From Acidimicrobiaceae bacterium (GTDB lineage Bacteria; Actinomycetota; Acidimicrobiia; Acidimicrobiales; Ilumatobacteraceae), in the NCBI GenBank assembly GCA_003569125.1, contig BGOG01000006.1:19239-83238 (forward strand): a stretch of 64,000 bases of DNA, written 5' to 3'. The notes under the pieces are model-generated. The model did no database searches, was not told the DNA's origin, and worked only from the letters and a program-made list of their open reading frames with translations. Position 1 is the stretch's first letter. Each line of letters begins with the position of its first letter. Positions 45,980-56,827 of the stretch are shown here, one piece after another. The translations under genes and the position numbers were made by a program.

Positions 45980-46447
45980 ATGTCGCAAAATGCCGGTCGC
46001 GTTGCCGATGATGTTCGTTTCGTCGCGAAAACCGAATATTTAAAAACACTTACTGCTTTGCGCAGTGAAGGTTTTGAAATGTGTGCAGATTTGACTGCGG
46101 TTGATTTCTTGACTCACCCTGGTCGACCGCTAGATGCCGAAGTCGCAAGTCGAATAACACTTGAGCGCTTTGAGCTTGTTGTGAATTTGCTTTCACTGTC
46201 GCAACGCCGTCGGGTCAGACTGCGTGTGCAAATTTCTGAATCAGACACATCAATTGATTCGGCTTTTGATCTTTATCCAGGCACAGAAGCGATGGAGCGT
46301 GAGGTCTACGACATGTTCGGGATCACGTTCACAGGTCATCCGGATTTAACGAGAATTTTGATGCCCGAAGATTGGGTTGGCTTTCCGTTGCGCAAGGACT
46401 ATTCGCAAGGGGATATTCCTGTGCAGTTCAAAGGTGCGGCCTCGTGA
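45980..46447 (+). CDS. nuoC: NADH-quinone oxidoreductase subunit C
   Basis: NuoC is a peripheral-arm subunit that packs against NuoD and NuoB. The signature is EREVYDMFGITFTGHPDLTRILMPEDW (seen in part), then PLRKDY. At 155 residues it is shorter than many actinobacterial NuoC proteins, which have an acidic N-terminal extension, but the conserved core is complete. It is separate from nuoD, whose start overlaps its stop. Confidence 0.93.
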   Translation: MSQNAGRVADDVRFVAKTEYLKTLTALRSEGFEMCADLTAVDFLTHPGRPLDAEVASRITLERFELVVNLLSLSQRRRVRLRVQISESDTSIDSAFDLYPGTEAMEREVYDMFGITFTGHPDLTRILMPEDWVGFPLRKDYSQGDIPVQFKGAAS

Positions 46448-47799
46448 CGACGACAGAAAACGCGACCGAGAAAGTCGTTTCGACGATCGTCTCTGCGGGC
46501 ACATCAGAAGGCGGCCAAGAACTGCAATTGCGTGCCGACATGTCGGCCAAGGCGGTGCTTCGTGAGTCTGGTGCAGTTCTGCGAATGAGTGAATCGCAAG
46601 TCGCATCATTGGCTGATACTCAAAGTGAAGATCAAACAATGATCATCAACATGGGCCCGCAACATCCGAGCACACACGGCGTATTGCGCTTGATGCTTGA
46701 ACTAAAAGGTGAAACTGTTTTGCGTTGCAAGCCGGTCATCGGATACTTGCACACCGGAATGGAAAAGACCGGTGAATCGTTGACCTACATGCAGGGTGGC
46801 ACCAACGTCACTCGCATGGATTATGCGTCGCCACTAAATAATGAACTTGTCTTCTCGATGGCAACAGAGAAACTTCTCGGTATCGATGGCGATATTCCGC
46901 AACGAGCTGTGTGGATTCGGATGATGCTCTCAGAACTAAATCGCATCAGCAGTCATTTGTTGTTTATGGCGACCAACGGCATGGACATCGGTGCAGTGTC
47001 GATGATGCTCTACGGTTTTCGCGAACGCGAAGAAGTTTTGCGTTTCTTCCAAAAAGTTACTGGCTTGAGAATGAATCACAACTTCATTCGACCAGGTGGG
47101 GTGGCTGCAGATCTTCCAGCAGGGTGGCGAGACGATGTTCTTGGTTTGCTGGATGCATTGCCAGAGCGTTTGGCCGAGTACGAAATTTTAATGACGGGTC
47201 AGCCGATCTGGCGCGAACGACTGCAAGGTGTTGGCGTGATCACACGCGACGAGGCAATCGCCTTAAGTGCGACCGGACCGATTTTGCGAAGTACAGGTTT
47301 GGCATGGGATCTTCGTCGCGATTTGCCTTACTTGCATTATGACGAAGTTGAATTCGACGTGATTGTCGGCAGTTATGGCGATGCGTTCGATCGTTACTCG
47401 ATTCGTCTCAACGAAATACGCGAGTCAATGCGCATCGTCCGACAAATTTTGGATCGAATGCCTCAAGGTGACTATCGAATTCAAGACAAGAAAGTCACGC
47501 CGCCGCCACGCGGACGAATCGATGAATCAATGGAAGCGTTGATTCATCACTTCAAAATTTTTACTGAAGGTTTCAAAGTTCCTGAAGGCGAAACATATGT
47601 GGCAATTGAAAGCCCACGCGGTGAGATCGGCTGTTACATTGCCAGCGATGGTTCATCGACTCCGTATCGAATGCACATGCGGGCACCAAGTTTTGTCAAC
47701 ATTCAGTCGATGCCGTTGATGATGCACGGTGGCTTGATCGCCGATGCGGTCGCCGTTATTTCATCCGTTGACCCGGTTCTTGGTGAGGTTGATCGATGA
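46444..47799 (+). CDS. nuoD: NADH-quinone oxidoreductase subunit D
   Basis: NuoD forms much of the quinone-binding pocket with NuoB. Conserved parts are GPQHPSTHGVLRLMLELKGE with the His-59-type loop, GYLHTGMEKTGE, and later ESPRGEIGCYIASDG and HMRAPSF. GTG 46444 overlaps the nuoC stop (GTGA). A hydrophilic extension of about 60 residues comes before the conserved core. The protein has 451 residues. Confidence 0.95.
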   Translation: MTTTENATEKVVSTIVSAGTSEGGQELQLRADMSAKAVLRESGAVLRMSESQVASLADTQSEDQTMIINMGPQHPSTHGVLRLMLELKGETVLRCKPVIGYLHTGMEKTGESLTYMQGGTNVTRMDYASPLNNELVFSMATEKLLGIDGDIPQRAVWIRMMLSELNRISSHLLFMATNGMDIGAVSMMLYGFREREEVLRFFQKVTGLRMNHNFIRPGGVAADLPAGWRDDVLGLLDALPERLAEYEILMTGQPIWRERLQGVGVITRDEAIALSATGPILRSTGLAWDLRRDLPYLHYDEVEFDVIVGSYGDAFDRYSIRLNEIRESMRIVRQILDRMPQGDYRIQDKKVTPPPRGRIDESMEALIHHFKIFTEGFKVPEGETYVAIESPRGEIGCYIASDGSSTPYRMHMRAPSFVNIQSMPLMMHGGLIADAVAVISSVDPVLGEVDR

Positions 47800-48410
47800 G
47801 TCGTCTAACCGAGAAAAATTTGGTGATCGCAAAAGAAATCATCGCTCGCTATCCGCGTTCAAAATCCGCTTTGATCCCGTTGTTGCACCTGGCTCAAGAA
47901 CAAACTGGTTACATCAGCCGTGATGCAATGGTGCATCTTGGAGAACTCGTTGGTGTAACTTCTGCCGAGGTTTATGGCACGGCTTCTTTTTATGAAATGT
48001 TTCGATTTGAACCAATCGGAAAGTATCTGATCAATATTTGCGGAACGATGTCGTGTGCTTTGATGGGCGCCGAAGAATTAATGCACCATGCAGAAAAGCG
48101 ACTTGGGGTCAAAGCCGGTGGCACAACTCAAGATGGTTTGTTCACTCTTGCGCACGCAGAATGCCAGGCTGCCTGCACCGAGGCACCATGTCTGCAAGTA
48201 AATTATCGCTATCGATTGCGAGTGACCGCAACAGACCTCGACAATCTCATCGACGACCTACAAAACGGAAAGCTAAACGACGAGATTCCGGCGCACGGTG
48301 TACTTTCAAAAGTCCGACAACTTATACCTGCTGACCGGGCAGTGGGCGCTGTTGACCCAGAACTCGTTACCGAATCTCCAGTTTGGTTAAACGGCAAGCC
48401 GGCATTATGA
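47796..48410 (+). CDS. nuoE: NADH-quinone oxidoreductase subunit E
   Basis: NuoE holds the [2Fe-2S] cluster N1a. The ligands are C-x4-C in ICGTMSC and C-x3-C in HAECQAACTEAP. The thioredoxin-like fold is preceded by a helical bundle (LIPLLHLAQEQTGYIS). The C-terminal 40 residues are a variable tail. ATG 47796 overlaps the nuoD stop (ATGA). It pairs with NuoF in the NADH-oxidising module. Confidence 0.95.
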   Translation: MSRLTEKNLVIAKEIIARYPRSKSALIPLLHLAQEQTGYISRDAMVHLGELVGVTSAEVYGTASFYEMFRFEPIGKYLINICGTMSCALMGAEELMHHAEKRLGVKAGGTTQDGLFTLAHAECQAACTEAPCLQVNYRYRLRVTATDLDNLIDDLQNGKLNDEIPAHGVLSKVRQLIPADRAVGAVDPELVTESPVWLNGKPAL

Positions 48411-49834
48411 GCACAACTTACAAGCACGCTCCGGGTTTCATATCGGGTGATCGCCCAAAAATTGTCACCTCACGATTCGAATTCGAAGACTCGTACACGA
48501 TCGAACGCTACTTGGCGACAGATGGCTACAAAGGTTTGCGCGCGGCGCTTTCTCGTCCTGCAAATGAAATTCATGATGATGTAAAAAGTGCGACCGTGCT
48601 CGGTCGTGGTGGCGCGGGGTTTCCTGCGGGCACAAAGTGGGGTCTCACTCCGCAACAAGTGTGGCCGCGTTATTTAGTCGTCAACGGTGACGAAAGCGAA
48701 CCAGGCACCTATAAAGACCGATTACTTATGGAGCGCGATCCGCATCAACTCATTGAAGGTTGTTTGATCGCGTGTTATGCCGCGGGGTTGTCGCAATGCT
48801 TCCTATATATAAGGGGTGAAATGGCGGTCGCCCAAGAGCGCGTCGCTGCTGCATTAAACGAGGCTTACGCCGCTGGCTATGTCGGCAAAAATATTCTTGG
48901 CTCGAAATTTTCTGTTGACATTATTTTGCATTGGGGTGCAGGTGCATATGTCGTCGGAGAAGAAACTGCGCTGATCGAAAGTCTCGAAGGAAATCGCGGC
49001 ATGCCCCGTCTCAAGCCGCCATTTTTTCCGGCGGTAAATGGTCTCTATGGTCAGCCGACGATTGTCAACAATGTTGAAACTCTGGCCAATCTGCCGTGGT
49101 TGTTGTGCAACGGTGTTGCCGCATACTCGGCGATCGGCACCAAGACATCACCAGGTACGCGCATGGTTGCAGTCTCTGGTCATGTCAAGCGACCAGGAGT
49201 TTTTGAAATCGTCAATGGCACGACAACATTTCGTGATCTTATTTTCGGCGAAGAGTTTTGTGGCGGAATCAAAAATGACAACAAACTCAAGGCGTTCGTG
49301 CCAGGTGGAGGTTCGGCGCCATGGTTCACTCCCGATCAATTAGATTTGCCGTTCGAAGCAAGTCAAGTTGGACCAGCCGGTTCGATGCTCGGCTCTGGCG
49401 CAGTAATGGTGATGGATGAGACAACGGATATACCTGCCGCGGCGCTGACGCTGACACATTTTTATGCTCATGAATCTTGTGGCAAGTGCACGCCGTGTCG
49501 TGAAGGTGGAACTTGGCTTGAGCGAATTCTGCGTCGCATCGTAGATGGCAACGGCACCGATGCCGATCTTGCGCAACTTCTCGAAGTCGGGGCGATGATT
49601 TGTCCCGGCGATTTTCCGCATGCGGCAAATGAGAAACTAGGTTTGAGTGCCGTGCCCTTCCCATACAAAATGACGACGATTTGTTTCGTCGGCCCCTCGG
49701 CTTTTGCCCCGGTGCACTCTGCGTTGACATTGTTCAGAAGCGAATTCGAGTCACGGGTAACCAAGCGCGTGACGATTCCTGTCACGGCTGTTGCGGCGAT
49801 GTCGAGCGTGTTATCTAATGTGGTGCATTCGTGA
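48407..49834 (+). CDS. nuoF: NADH-quinone oxidoreductase subunit F
   Basis: NuoF binds NADH and FMN and holds the [4Fe-4S] cluster N3. Motifs are GRGGAGFPAGTKW (NADH glycine loop), GDESEPGTYKDR (FMN), GAGAYVVGEETALIESLEG, and the cluster site ESCGKCTPCREG with the later fourth cysteine in ICPGDF. ATG 48407 overlaps the nuoE stop. It is a full-length protein of 475 residues. Confidence 0.96.
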   Translation: MSTTYKHAPGFISGDRPKIVTSRFEFEDSYTIERYLATDGYKGLRAALSRPANEIHDDVKSATVLGRGGAGFPAGTKWGLTPQQVWPRYLVVNGDESEPGTYKDRLLMERDPHQLIEGCLIACYAAGLSQCFLYIRGEMAVAQERVAAALNEAYAAGYVGKNILGSKFSVDIILHWGAGAYVVGEETALIESLEGNRGMPRLKPPFFPAVNGLYGQPTIVNNVETLANLPWLLCNGVAAYSAIGTKTSPGTRMVAVSGHVKRPGVFEIVNGTTTFRDLIFGEEFCGGIKNDNKLKAFVPGGGSAPWFTPDQLDLPFEASQVGPAGSMLGSGAVMVMDETTDIPAAALTLTHFYAHESCGKCTPCREGGTWLERILRRIVDGNGTDADLAQLLEVGAMICPGDFPHAANEKLGLSAVPFPYKMTTICFVGPSAFAPVHSALTLFRSEFESRVTKRVTIPVTAVAAMSSVLSNVVHS

Positions 49835-52200
49835 CAATTGTTGATCCAGAGAAAATCGTCGTCGACCCGAATGTCGTGAACATCACGATTAACGACAAGC
49901 CAGTTCTCGCCCGAAAAGGTGAAGTAATAATCGCTGCTGCTGATCGTACGGAGGATTTCATCCCGAGATTTTGTTATCACCCGCGCATGAGTTCGGTTGG
50001 TATGTGTCGACAGTGTCTTGTTGAAGTTGAAACACCGCGCGGACCAATGATGGTTGTTTCGTGTATGACACCGGTCGCCGAGGGACAAATTGTTCGCACA
50101 GCCACAGACTCCGTCAAAAAAGCGCAAGAGGGTGTGCTCGAGTTGTTGCTCGCAAACCATCCACTTGATTGCCCTGTTTGCGACAAAGGTGGCGAATGCC
50201 CGTTGCAAGATCAGGCTTTTAGCCATGGCCCGGGCGAGAGTCGTTTCGTTGAAGAGAAGCGTCATTACGAAAAGCCAATCGCAATCAGCGACATCGTTTA
50301 TCTGGATCGTGAGCGGTGCATTTTGTGCGACCGTTGCACGAGATTTGCCGACGAAGTTGCAGGTGATCCGCTGATTTCATTCACTAGTCGCGGCAACGAC
50401 ACCCAGGTTTTGACATTTCCTGAAGAGCCATTCAGTAGTTATTTTTCCGGCAACACAGTGCAGATTTGCCCTGTCGGAGCATTAACCGCAAAGCCTTATC
50501 GATTCAAGGCTCGTCCGTGGGATTTAAACGAAACCGAAACCACTTGCACGTCGTGTTCGGTTGGATGTCGCATTGTCGTGCAAAGTAGCCGAGACGAACT
50601 CGTTCGGTATCAAGGCGTAGATATTGACCCCGTGAACTGGGGCTGGTTGTGTGATCGCGGTCGCTATAACTTCGAATCAGTTAATTCAACGCAGCGACTT
50701 ACTACGCCATTGATCAAATCAGATTCTGGTCTTGTGCCGAGTTCGTGGTCAGTCGCCCTTGATTCGGCGGCACGAATCATTCGTCATGCACTCTCGACTA
50801 GCGCAGATTCGGTCGCGATTCTCGGTGGTGCTCGTGGCACCAACGAAGATGCGTTTGCCTGGGCGATGTTGGCGGATGAATTGAAGATCAATCAGCGTGA
50901 CTCGCAACTCGGTGATGGTTTGACTCCAGAAATTTTCAATCTTGCACAAGCAACGATCGATGAAACTTGCGCAGCCAGCACGATCATTTTGTTGGCTCCT
51001 GATCTGAAAGAAGAATTACCGGTTCTTTATCTAAGAATTCGAGACGCAGCGCAAAAGCGCAACTCACGAATTATCGAGTTTTCTTCGCACGACTCTGGCT
51101 TGACACCGTATGCCTGGCGAAGCGTTGCTTTTGAACCAGGTCGTCAGGCTCAAGTGGTGCGCGAGACTTTAGAACTTCAAGAAATTAAAGAGCAAATTCA
51201 GCGAGGTGAAGTTGTCGTTGTGCTGGGTCGTGCAAATTTGGCCGAAAACGAAGCGTTCACTTTGCACGCACTGGGCGAAATTCTTCATGCACTTCCGAAT
51301 GCAAAAATACTTCCTGTTTTGCGCCGTGGCAATGTTCGTGGCGCAGTGGCCGTGGGTCTTACGCCGCAACAAAACTCTGGTGATGCAATTGATATTTTGA
51401 CGAAAGCTGCAGCCGGCAAAATCAACTGCCTAATTTTGCTCGGGGCAAATCCGCTCGCCGATGTGGCTGATTCAATTCTCGTCAAACAAGCGCTCGTACA
51501 AATCAAAAATGTCATCAGCATCGATACTTTTGTTACAAGTTCCAACACCAACGCAGATGTCGTCTTCCCTGCGGCGGCGTTCGCCGAGAAAAACGGTACG
51601 ACCACGAACCTTGAAGGTCGTGTCAGCAATGTCACCCAACAAATCACACCACGCGGCACATCTCGTCCTGATTGGATGATCGCCACCGAACTTGGTCTCA
51701 GTCTCGGGATAGACCTTGGTATTTCGAGTCTCGATGAGTTGCACCAAAAAATGATTTCATCGATTCCAGAGTTTTCTTCGTGCGCCGATAATTCGGCGAT
51801 TCAAAGTGACGGCGTATTGATGGTCAGCGAAGCATCAGCGACGATTTCTCGAGGGTCGGTTAATTTGGTGGATCGAAATTCATATAGCTACCGACTAATT
51901 GTTTCTCGCACGATGTATGACGCGGCGCAGTCAACTATCACCAGCAATTCGCTTGTTGGGATCATTACCGAGTCGACAATTTATGTTCATCCACTAGATC
52001 TTGCGCGCATCGGTGTCGTCGACGGCACGAATATTCGAGTCGGGGTCGACGAAATAAATATTGTTTTACCAGTCAGGGCTCACAGCGGAGTTCACCGCGG
52101 TACCGCATGGTTGCCATACAACCACACGAATGTAGATATCCGTCCATTATTGAATATCGCAGCCGACGTGGTCGATGTTCGAATTGAGCAAATCAAATGA
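49831..52200 (+). CDS. nuoG: NADH-quinone oxidoreductase subunit G
   Basis: This 789-residue subunit has an N-terminal [2Fe-2S] ferredoxin domain (CYHPRMSSVGMCRQCLVEVE), the N5 region CPVCDKGGECPLQD, the [4Fe-4S] site CILCDRCTRF, and a molybdopterin-oxidoreductase-like domain. The extra cluster motif CTSCSVGC, which corresponds to N7 and is kept in many bacteria, is present. The molybdopterin domain is presumably empty, as in other complex I enzymes. GTG 49831 overlaps the nuoF stop. Confidence 0.95.
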   Translation: MTIVDPEKIVVDPNVVNITINDKPVLARKGEVIIAAADRTEDFIPRFCYHPRMSSVGMCRQCLVEVETPRGPMMVVSCMTPVAEGQIVRTATDSVKKAQEGVLELLLANHPLDCPVCDKGGECPLQDQAFSHGPGESRFVEEKRHYEKPIAISDIVYLDRERCILCDRCTRFADEVAGDPLISFTSRGNDTQVLTFPEEPFSSYFSGNTVQICPVGALTAKPYRFKARPWDLNETETTCTSCSVGCRIVVQSSRDELVRYQGVDIDPVNWGWLCDRGRYNFESVNSTQRLTTPLIKSDSGLVPSSWSVALDSAARIIRHALSTSADSVAILGGARGTNEDAFAWAMLADELKINQRDSQLGDGLTPEIFNLAQATIDETCAASTIILLAPDLKEELPVLYLRIRDAAQKRNSRIIEFSSHDSGLTPYAWRSVAFEPGRQAQVVRETLELQEIKEQIQRGEVVVVLGRANLAENEAFTLHALGEILHALPNAKILPVLRRGNVRGAVAVGLTPQQNSGDAIDILTKAAAGKINCLILLGANPLADVADSILVKQALVQIKNVISIDTFVTSSNTNADVVFPAAAFAEKNGTTTNLEGRVSNVTQQITPRGTSRPDWMIATELGLSLGIDLGISSLDELHQKMISSIPEFSSCADNSAIQSDGVLMVSEASATISRGSVNLVDRNSYSYRLIVSRTMYDAAQSTITSNSLVGIITESTIYVHPLDLARIGVVDGTNIRVGVDEINIVLPVRAHSGVHRGTAWLPYNHTNVDIRPLLNIAADVVDVRIEQIK

Positions 52201-53414
52201 TCGCTCTCGACAGTCTGTTGTTAGACGAGATACTTTGGGCGCCGTTGCTGATCGTATTGTTGAAAGTTGTAGTTGTATTCATTGTCGGTTTGTTGGCAAC
52301 GATGTTGATGGTGTGGTTTGAGCGCAAAGCAATCGCTGGAATGCAAAACCGCATCGGGCCAAACAAGACGGGTCCATTTGGGATCATGCAAACTCTGGCC
52401 GACGGCATCAAGTTGTTTTTCAAAGAAGATTTGATTCCGAACCGCTCAGATCGATTCGTTTTCGCACTCGCACCGTTTTTATCTTTTGTTCCGGCATTTT
52501 TGGCGTTCGCCATCATTCCACTTGGTGGAGATTTTCGTGACGGCAACGGTGGCGAAGTCACCTGGTTCGGCCATGTAACAAAAGTGCAACTGGCCGACCC
52601 ACCAGTCGGAGTTTTGTTCGCACTCGCAATTTCGTCGATCGCTGTTTACGGGATCATGCTTGCAGGTTGGTCGAGTGGGTCTAAATATCCACTGATTGGT
52701 TCTGTTCGGGCATCGGCGCAAATGGTGAGTTACGAGGCGGCACTTGGTTTATCTTTGGCTTGCGTGTTGTTGTTGGCAGGCACACTTTCAACAAGCGGCA
52801 TCGTTGCGGCGCAGGCGACGATTACCCAATGGAACGTAATTTCAACCGGCATCGTGCCGTTCATTATTTTTCTAATTGCGGCCACCGCCGAGTTGAACCG
52901 TCCACCCTTTGATCTGGTTGAAGCAGAGCAAGAACTCGTAGGTGGATTCAACACCGAATATTCGTCGATTCGGTTCGCCCTGTTTTATTTGGCCGAATTT
53001 ATGAACACGGTCACAATGTCGGCGCTAATCGTGACGCTTTTCTTTGGCGGTCCACAACCAATCGCGATCGGAAATTTCGTCTTTGATATTCCACTTGTTC
53101 CGAATGCTGTCGAGGGCACATTCTGGTTGTTGGCCAAGGTGCTCGTATTCCTTTATATTTATATTTGGTTCCGCGCAACTCTTCCGCGTTTGCGTTATGA
53201 CCAATTAATGGATCTCGGCTGGAAGGTTCTGATCCCAGGTGGACTTGGTTGGTTCATGCTTCTGGCGTCGCAACGCATGGCACGGCAAAACGAGTGGAAC
53301 ATTATTTTGGTTACGACCATCTCGGTTGTCGTGATGGTCGGTTGTTATTTACTTTTGCAAGCAGCATTTACACAAAGTACGCGGCAACGCGAGACGCAAG
53401 GACCAATGTTCTAA
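52197..53414 (+). CDS. nuoH: NADH-quinone oxidoreductase subunit H
   Basis: NuoH is the membrane subunit that anchors the peripheral arm and lines the quinone tunnel. Typical sequences are [33 protein letters not shown] and [19 protein letters not shown] (seen in part), then [18 protein letters not shown]. There are eight or nine helices. ATG 52197 overlaps the nuoG stop (ATGA). The 405-residue length is normal for actinobacteria. Confidence 0.96.
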   Translation: MIALDSLLLDEILWAPLLIVLLKVVVVFIVGLLATMLMVWFERKAIAGMQNRIGPNKTGPFGIMQTLADGIKLFFKEDLIPNRSDRFVFALAPFLSFVPAFLAFAIIPLGGDFRDGNGGEVTWFGHVTKVQLADPPVGVLFALAISSIAVYGIMLAGWSSGSKYPLIGSVRASAQMVSYEAALGLSLACVLLLAGTLSTSGIVAAQATITQWNVISTGIVPFIIFLIAATAELNRPPFDLVEAEQELVGGFNTEYSSIRFALFYLAEFMNTVTMSALIVTLFFGGPQPIAIGNFVFDIPLVPNAVEGTFWLLAKVLVFLYIYIWFRATLPRLRYDQLMDLGWKVLIPGGLGWFMLLASQRMARQNEWNIILVTTISVVVMVGCYLLLQAAFTQSTRQRETQGPMF

Positions 53415-54046
53415 TGGGCTATCTGGGCGGATTTATGGTCACTCTTCGTCAACGCGGAGAAAAGAACCGCGTCACAACGCAATACTCCGGTGGACGGGTG
53501 TTTCGTCGCGACAAAAAACGTGCCGTCAAAATGGATGAGAAACTTGAGAAACCAGATCGTCTTCACGGTCGTCATGTACTCAACCGCTACGAAGACGGCA
53601 TGGAAAAATGCATCGGCTGCGAGTTGTGCGCCGCGGTTTGCCCGGCAAAGTGCATTCATGTTCGAGGTGCCGACAATGACCCGATGAAGCCGACCTCCCC
53701 TGGAGAACGATTCGGTTGGATTTACGAAATAAATTATCTGCGTTGTATTCACTGTGATTTGTGCGTCGAGGCCTGCCCAACTGAAGCGATTACCGAGACG
53801 AAACTTTTTGAGTTCTCGTTCACGAATCGTCAAGATGCGATTTATACAAAGAACGAACTGCTAGTCGACAATTCTGGAAAACCTCAGCAACTTGCGTGGG
53901 AAGATTGGCGCGAAGGCGAGGATCAAAACACCTCAGGATGGATGCGAGCGACAGCGGCATCGGGTGATGCGAATTTCACTGGAGTCGTATCGTGGAGCGG
54001 CGAATTGGGTTACGGTATCCGCCCTGCAGAAGACAAGAGCGAATAA
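53414..54046 (+). CDS. nuoI: NADH-quinone oxidoreductase subunit I
   Basis: NuoI carries clusters N6a and N6b. The two motifs are [12 protein letters not shown] and [12 protein letters not shown], each followed by the cluster-completing proline. ATG 53414 overlaps the nuoH stop codon (TAATG), giving a 210-residue protein starting [13 protein letters not shown]. The C-terminal extension of about 60 residues is a common actinobacterial feature. It links the NuoG wire to NuoB. Confidence 0.95.
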   Translation: MGYLGGFMVTLRQRGEKNRVTTQYSGGRVFRRDKKRAVKMDEKLEKPDRLHGRHVLNRYEDGMEKCIGCELCAAVCPAKCIHVRGADNDPMKPTSPGERFGWIYEINYLRCIHCDLCVEACPTEAITETKLFEFSFTNRQDAIYTKNELLVDNSGKPQQLAWEDWREGEDQNTSGWMRATAASGDANFTGVVSWSGELGYGIRPAEDKSE

Positions 54047-54594
54047 TGGAGTTGTTCGTCTTTGGTTGCGCCGCATTGATGGTTGTCATCGGTGCGGTCG
54101 GCGTCATCACTCGAAAACATCCGGTGCATGCAGCATTGAGTTTGGTGCTGACACTTTTTGGCGTGGCAGTTTTATTTGTTGCGCAACAGGCACACTTTCT
54201 TGCGGCGGTTCAAGTGATTGTTTATGCCGGAGCGATCGTCGTGTTGTTTTTGTTCGTGATCATGTTGCTCGGCGTCGACCGAGTCGAAAATCTTCGCACA
54301 GAGCCGCTTGCCGCCCAACGCCCACTTGCCGTCGCAGTCAGTCTCGGATTGATCGGCATCCTGGTTGCAGCGTTTGCGACTGGCAGTGGCGTGTTGCATG
54401 AGCGTGGCGCTGGTTTAAAGATTCCAGATTTGGCCAACGAGTCTGACGCCAACACCACGCAACTTGCACAATCTATTTTCTCGCAATATGTTGTCGCGTT
54501 CGAAGTGACTTCGGTGCTGTTAGTTGTCGCCGTCGTCGGTACGGTACTTCTCGCGCGACGAACCAAAAGTGCGGTCACGGAGAATTCAAAATGA
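54046..54594 (+). CDS. nuoJ: NADH-quinone oxidoreductase subunit J
   Basis: NuoJ is a five-helix membrane subunit. Helix 3, with the pi-bulge involved in coupling, is in [25 protein letters not shown] (seen in part). ATG 54046 overlaps the nuoI stop (TAATG) and gives 182 residues starting [11 protein letters not shown]. The longer frame from 53992 has no family similarity. It lies between nuoI and nuoK in the standard order. Confidence 0.94.
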   Translation: MELFVFGCAALMVVIGAVGVITRKHPVHAALSLVLTLFGVAVLFVAQQAHFLAAVQVIVYAGAIVVLFLFVIMLLGVDRVENLRTEPLAAQRPLAVAVSLGLIGILVAAFATGSGVLHERGAGLKIPDLANESDANTTQLAQSIFSQYVVAFEVTSVLLVVAVVGTVLLARRTKSAVTENSK

Positions 54595-54911
54595 TCGCGT
54601 TCTCGCTCGTACCAACCGCATCTTGGTATCTGGTGCTGAGCGCGGTGCTTTTCGGTATCGGAACATTTGGTGTATTAGTTCGTCGCAACCCGTTGGTGAT
54701 GTTCATGTGCATCGAATTAATGCTCAATGCGGTGAATCTCAGTTTTGTTTCTTTGGCGCGAAAACTCGACGACATCAACGGTCAGACGATCGTATTTTTC
54801 GTGATGGTTGTGGCCGCCGCTGAAGTAGTCGTCGGTCTTGGCATCATTGTGGCGATCATGCGCAATCGAAATTCGGTGACCGCCGACGATCTCGTCGAGT
54901 TGAAGGGCTAA
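54591..54911 (+). CDS. nuoK: NADH-quinone oxidoreductase subunit K
   Basis: NuoK is a three-helix antiporter-related subunit. It keeps two glutamates essential for proton transfer, one in [17 protein letters not shown] and one in [15 protein letters not shown]. At 106 residues it is a few longer than E. coli NuoK, at the N-terminus. ATG 54591 overlaps the nuoJ stop (ATGA). Confidence 0.95.
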   Translation: MIAFSLVPTASWYLVLSAVLFGIGTFGVLVRRNPLVMFMCIELMLNAVNLSFVSLARKLDDINGQTIVFFVMVVAAAEVVVGLGIIVAIMRNRNSVTADDLVELKG

Positions 54912-54914
54912 TTC

Positions 54915-56827
54915 ATGCTCGGTTTGATCTGGCTGATACCTGTCCTACCTCTTGCAGGGGCTGTGCTGAATTTGGTTTTGGGTCGAAAACTTGGCGACCC
55001 GCGCGCAGGTTGGGTCGCCACGATCGCAACAGCTTCGTCATTTGTCGTGACGGTGGCGGCTTATTTTGAAATGTTGGGGCTCCCCGCCGAAGAGCGCAGC
55101 CATGTCGTAAAAATGTTTTCGTGGATCGGAGTCGGCTCGCTACAAGTTGATCTCGCAGTTCTGGCCGACCCATTGAGCATCGTGATGGCACTATTCGTCA
55201 CGGGTATTTCAACATTGATCCATCTCTACGCGATTGGATACATGCACGGCGATGCCAAGTTTTCGAAGTTTTTTTTGTATCTGAACCTCTTCGTTTTCAG
55301 CATGTTGATGCTGGTGCTTGGCGAGAATCTACTCGTCACATTCTTGGGTTGGGAAGGTGTCGGTGCTTGCAGTTACTTCTTGATTTCGTTTTGGCACACT
55401 CGCAACAGTGCAGCAGTCGCCGGCAAAAAAGCTTTCGTCACGAATCGAATCGGTGACTTCGGCGTGATGGCCGCAATGTTTTTAGCATTCAATAGTCTCG
55501 GCACGCTCTCATATCATGCAATAAACGAATCTGCCCACAGCGGTGAATTGGCTGCAGTCACCGCTACGGCAATCGGACTGTTGCTTTTTGTCGGCGCTTG
55601 CGGCAAGAGCGCTCAACTTCCGTTATATCTTTGGTTACCCGATGCAATGGAAGGACCGACCCCAGTTTCGGCTTTGATTCACGCCGCAACAATGGTGACG
55701 TCAGGTGTGTTTTTGATGACTCGTATGAGTCCTGTTTGCACGCGTCTTTCGAGTGGTTGCCAACGGTCATCGCCGTCGTTGGTGCCGCGACTGCGCTGTA
55801 TGCCGCAACTGTCGCCGTTGCACAAAACGATATTAAAAAAGTTCTCGCGTACAGCACCGTTTCGCAGTTGGGGTACATGTTTTTGGCAGTCGGTTCTGGA
55901 GCCTATGTTGCTGCGATTTTCCACATGGTGACCCACGCTTTTTTTAAGGCGTTGTTATTTCTCGGTTCAGGTTCTGTGATTCACGGTATGCATCACGAAC
56001 AAGATATGCGTCGCATGGGTGCGTTGCGCAAAGTCATGCCGGTAACTGCTTTCACTTTTATCATCGGGTGGTTAGCAATCGCGGGAGTTCCCCCGTTTGC
56101 TGGTTTCTGGTCGAAAGATGAAATTTTGCTCTATGTTTATGCCAACAATCGTGGGCTATATGTTGTCGGATTACTCACGGCGCTTTTGACGGCGTTCTAC
56201 ATGACGCGTCAAGTAATCATGGTGTTTTACGGCAAAGCAAAATGGAATGATCACAGCGCCGAACATGGTTCGCACGGCGACTTAACCCCACATGAGAGCA
56301 GCTGGGTGATGTTGACGCCGCTCATTGTGTTGTCGGGTTTATCTCTGGTCGGTGGCGCGATGCAATTGCCGTTTGGTAAAAACTTCAATTTTCTAGAGCG
56401 ATGGCTCGCGCCTGTTGTCGAAGAATCCGAAGCACACATTCATGACACATGGGCATATCAAAATAAATATCTGCTGCTAGTTGTAGCGATTTTGGTGGCG
56501 TCAGTCGGAATCGCGGTTTCGATTGCGGTTTATGCAAAATCATGGATCAAAGCGATCGAGCCAAAGGTTCTTGAACAAGCCTGGTATTACGACAACGCCG
56601 CAAGCCGTCTGATCGCCGGACCCGGTGCACGAACTTTTAATTTGATTGCATGGATCGACTCCAACATCGTTGACGGCATGGTCAACGGTGTCGGCAGGTT
56701 GATTCGAAGTTTCGCAGGATCACTGCGTCGCGCCCAAAGTGGGTTTGTGCGTGCGTATGCGTTGTTGATCAGTCTCGGCGCAGTCGTCATTTTGGCTTGG
56801 TTCTTATTGCGGGGAGCAGTTTTGTGA
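54915..56827 (+). CDS. nuoL: NADH-quinone oxidoreductase subunit L (frame broken once)
   Basis: NuoL is the distal antiporter-like subunit with the long lateral helix. Motifs include GWEGVGACSYFLISFWHTR, GKSAQLPLYLWLPDAMEGPTPVSALIHAATMV (seen in part), then NDIKKVLAYSTVSQLGYMFL and HAFFKALLFLGSG. The frame breaks at the three-T run 55735-55737; one extra T restores MSPVLHASFEWLPTVIAVVG. Both halves are intact and the surrounding operon is complete, so a sequence error is probable. The restored protein has about 637 residues. Confidence 0.93.

Noticed and set aside
53249..53413. Longer nuoI overlapping the end of nuoH by 165 nt
   Set aside because: The extra residues are antisense-frame noise from nuoH; ATG 53414 overlaps the nuoH stop by one base like its neighbours.
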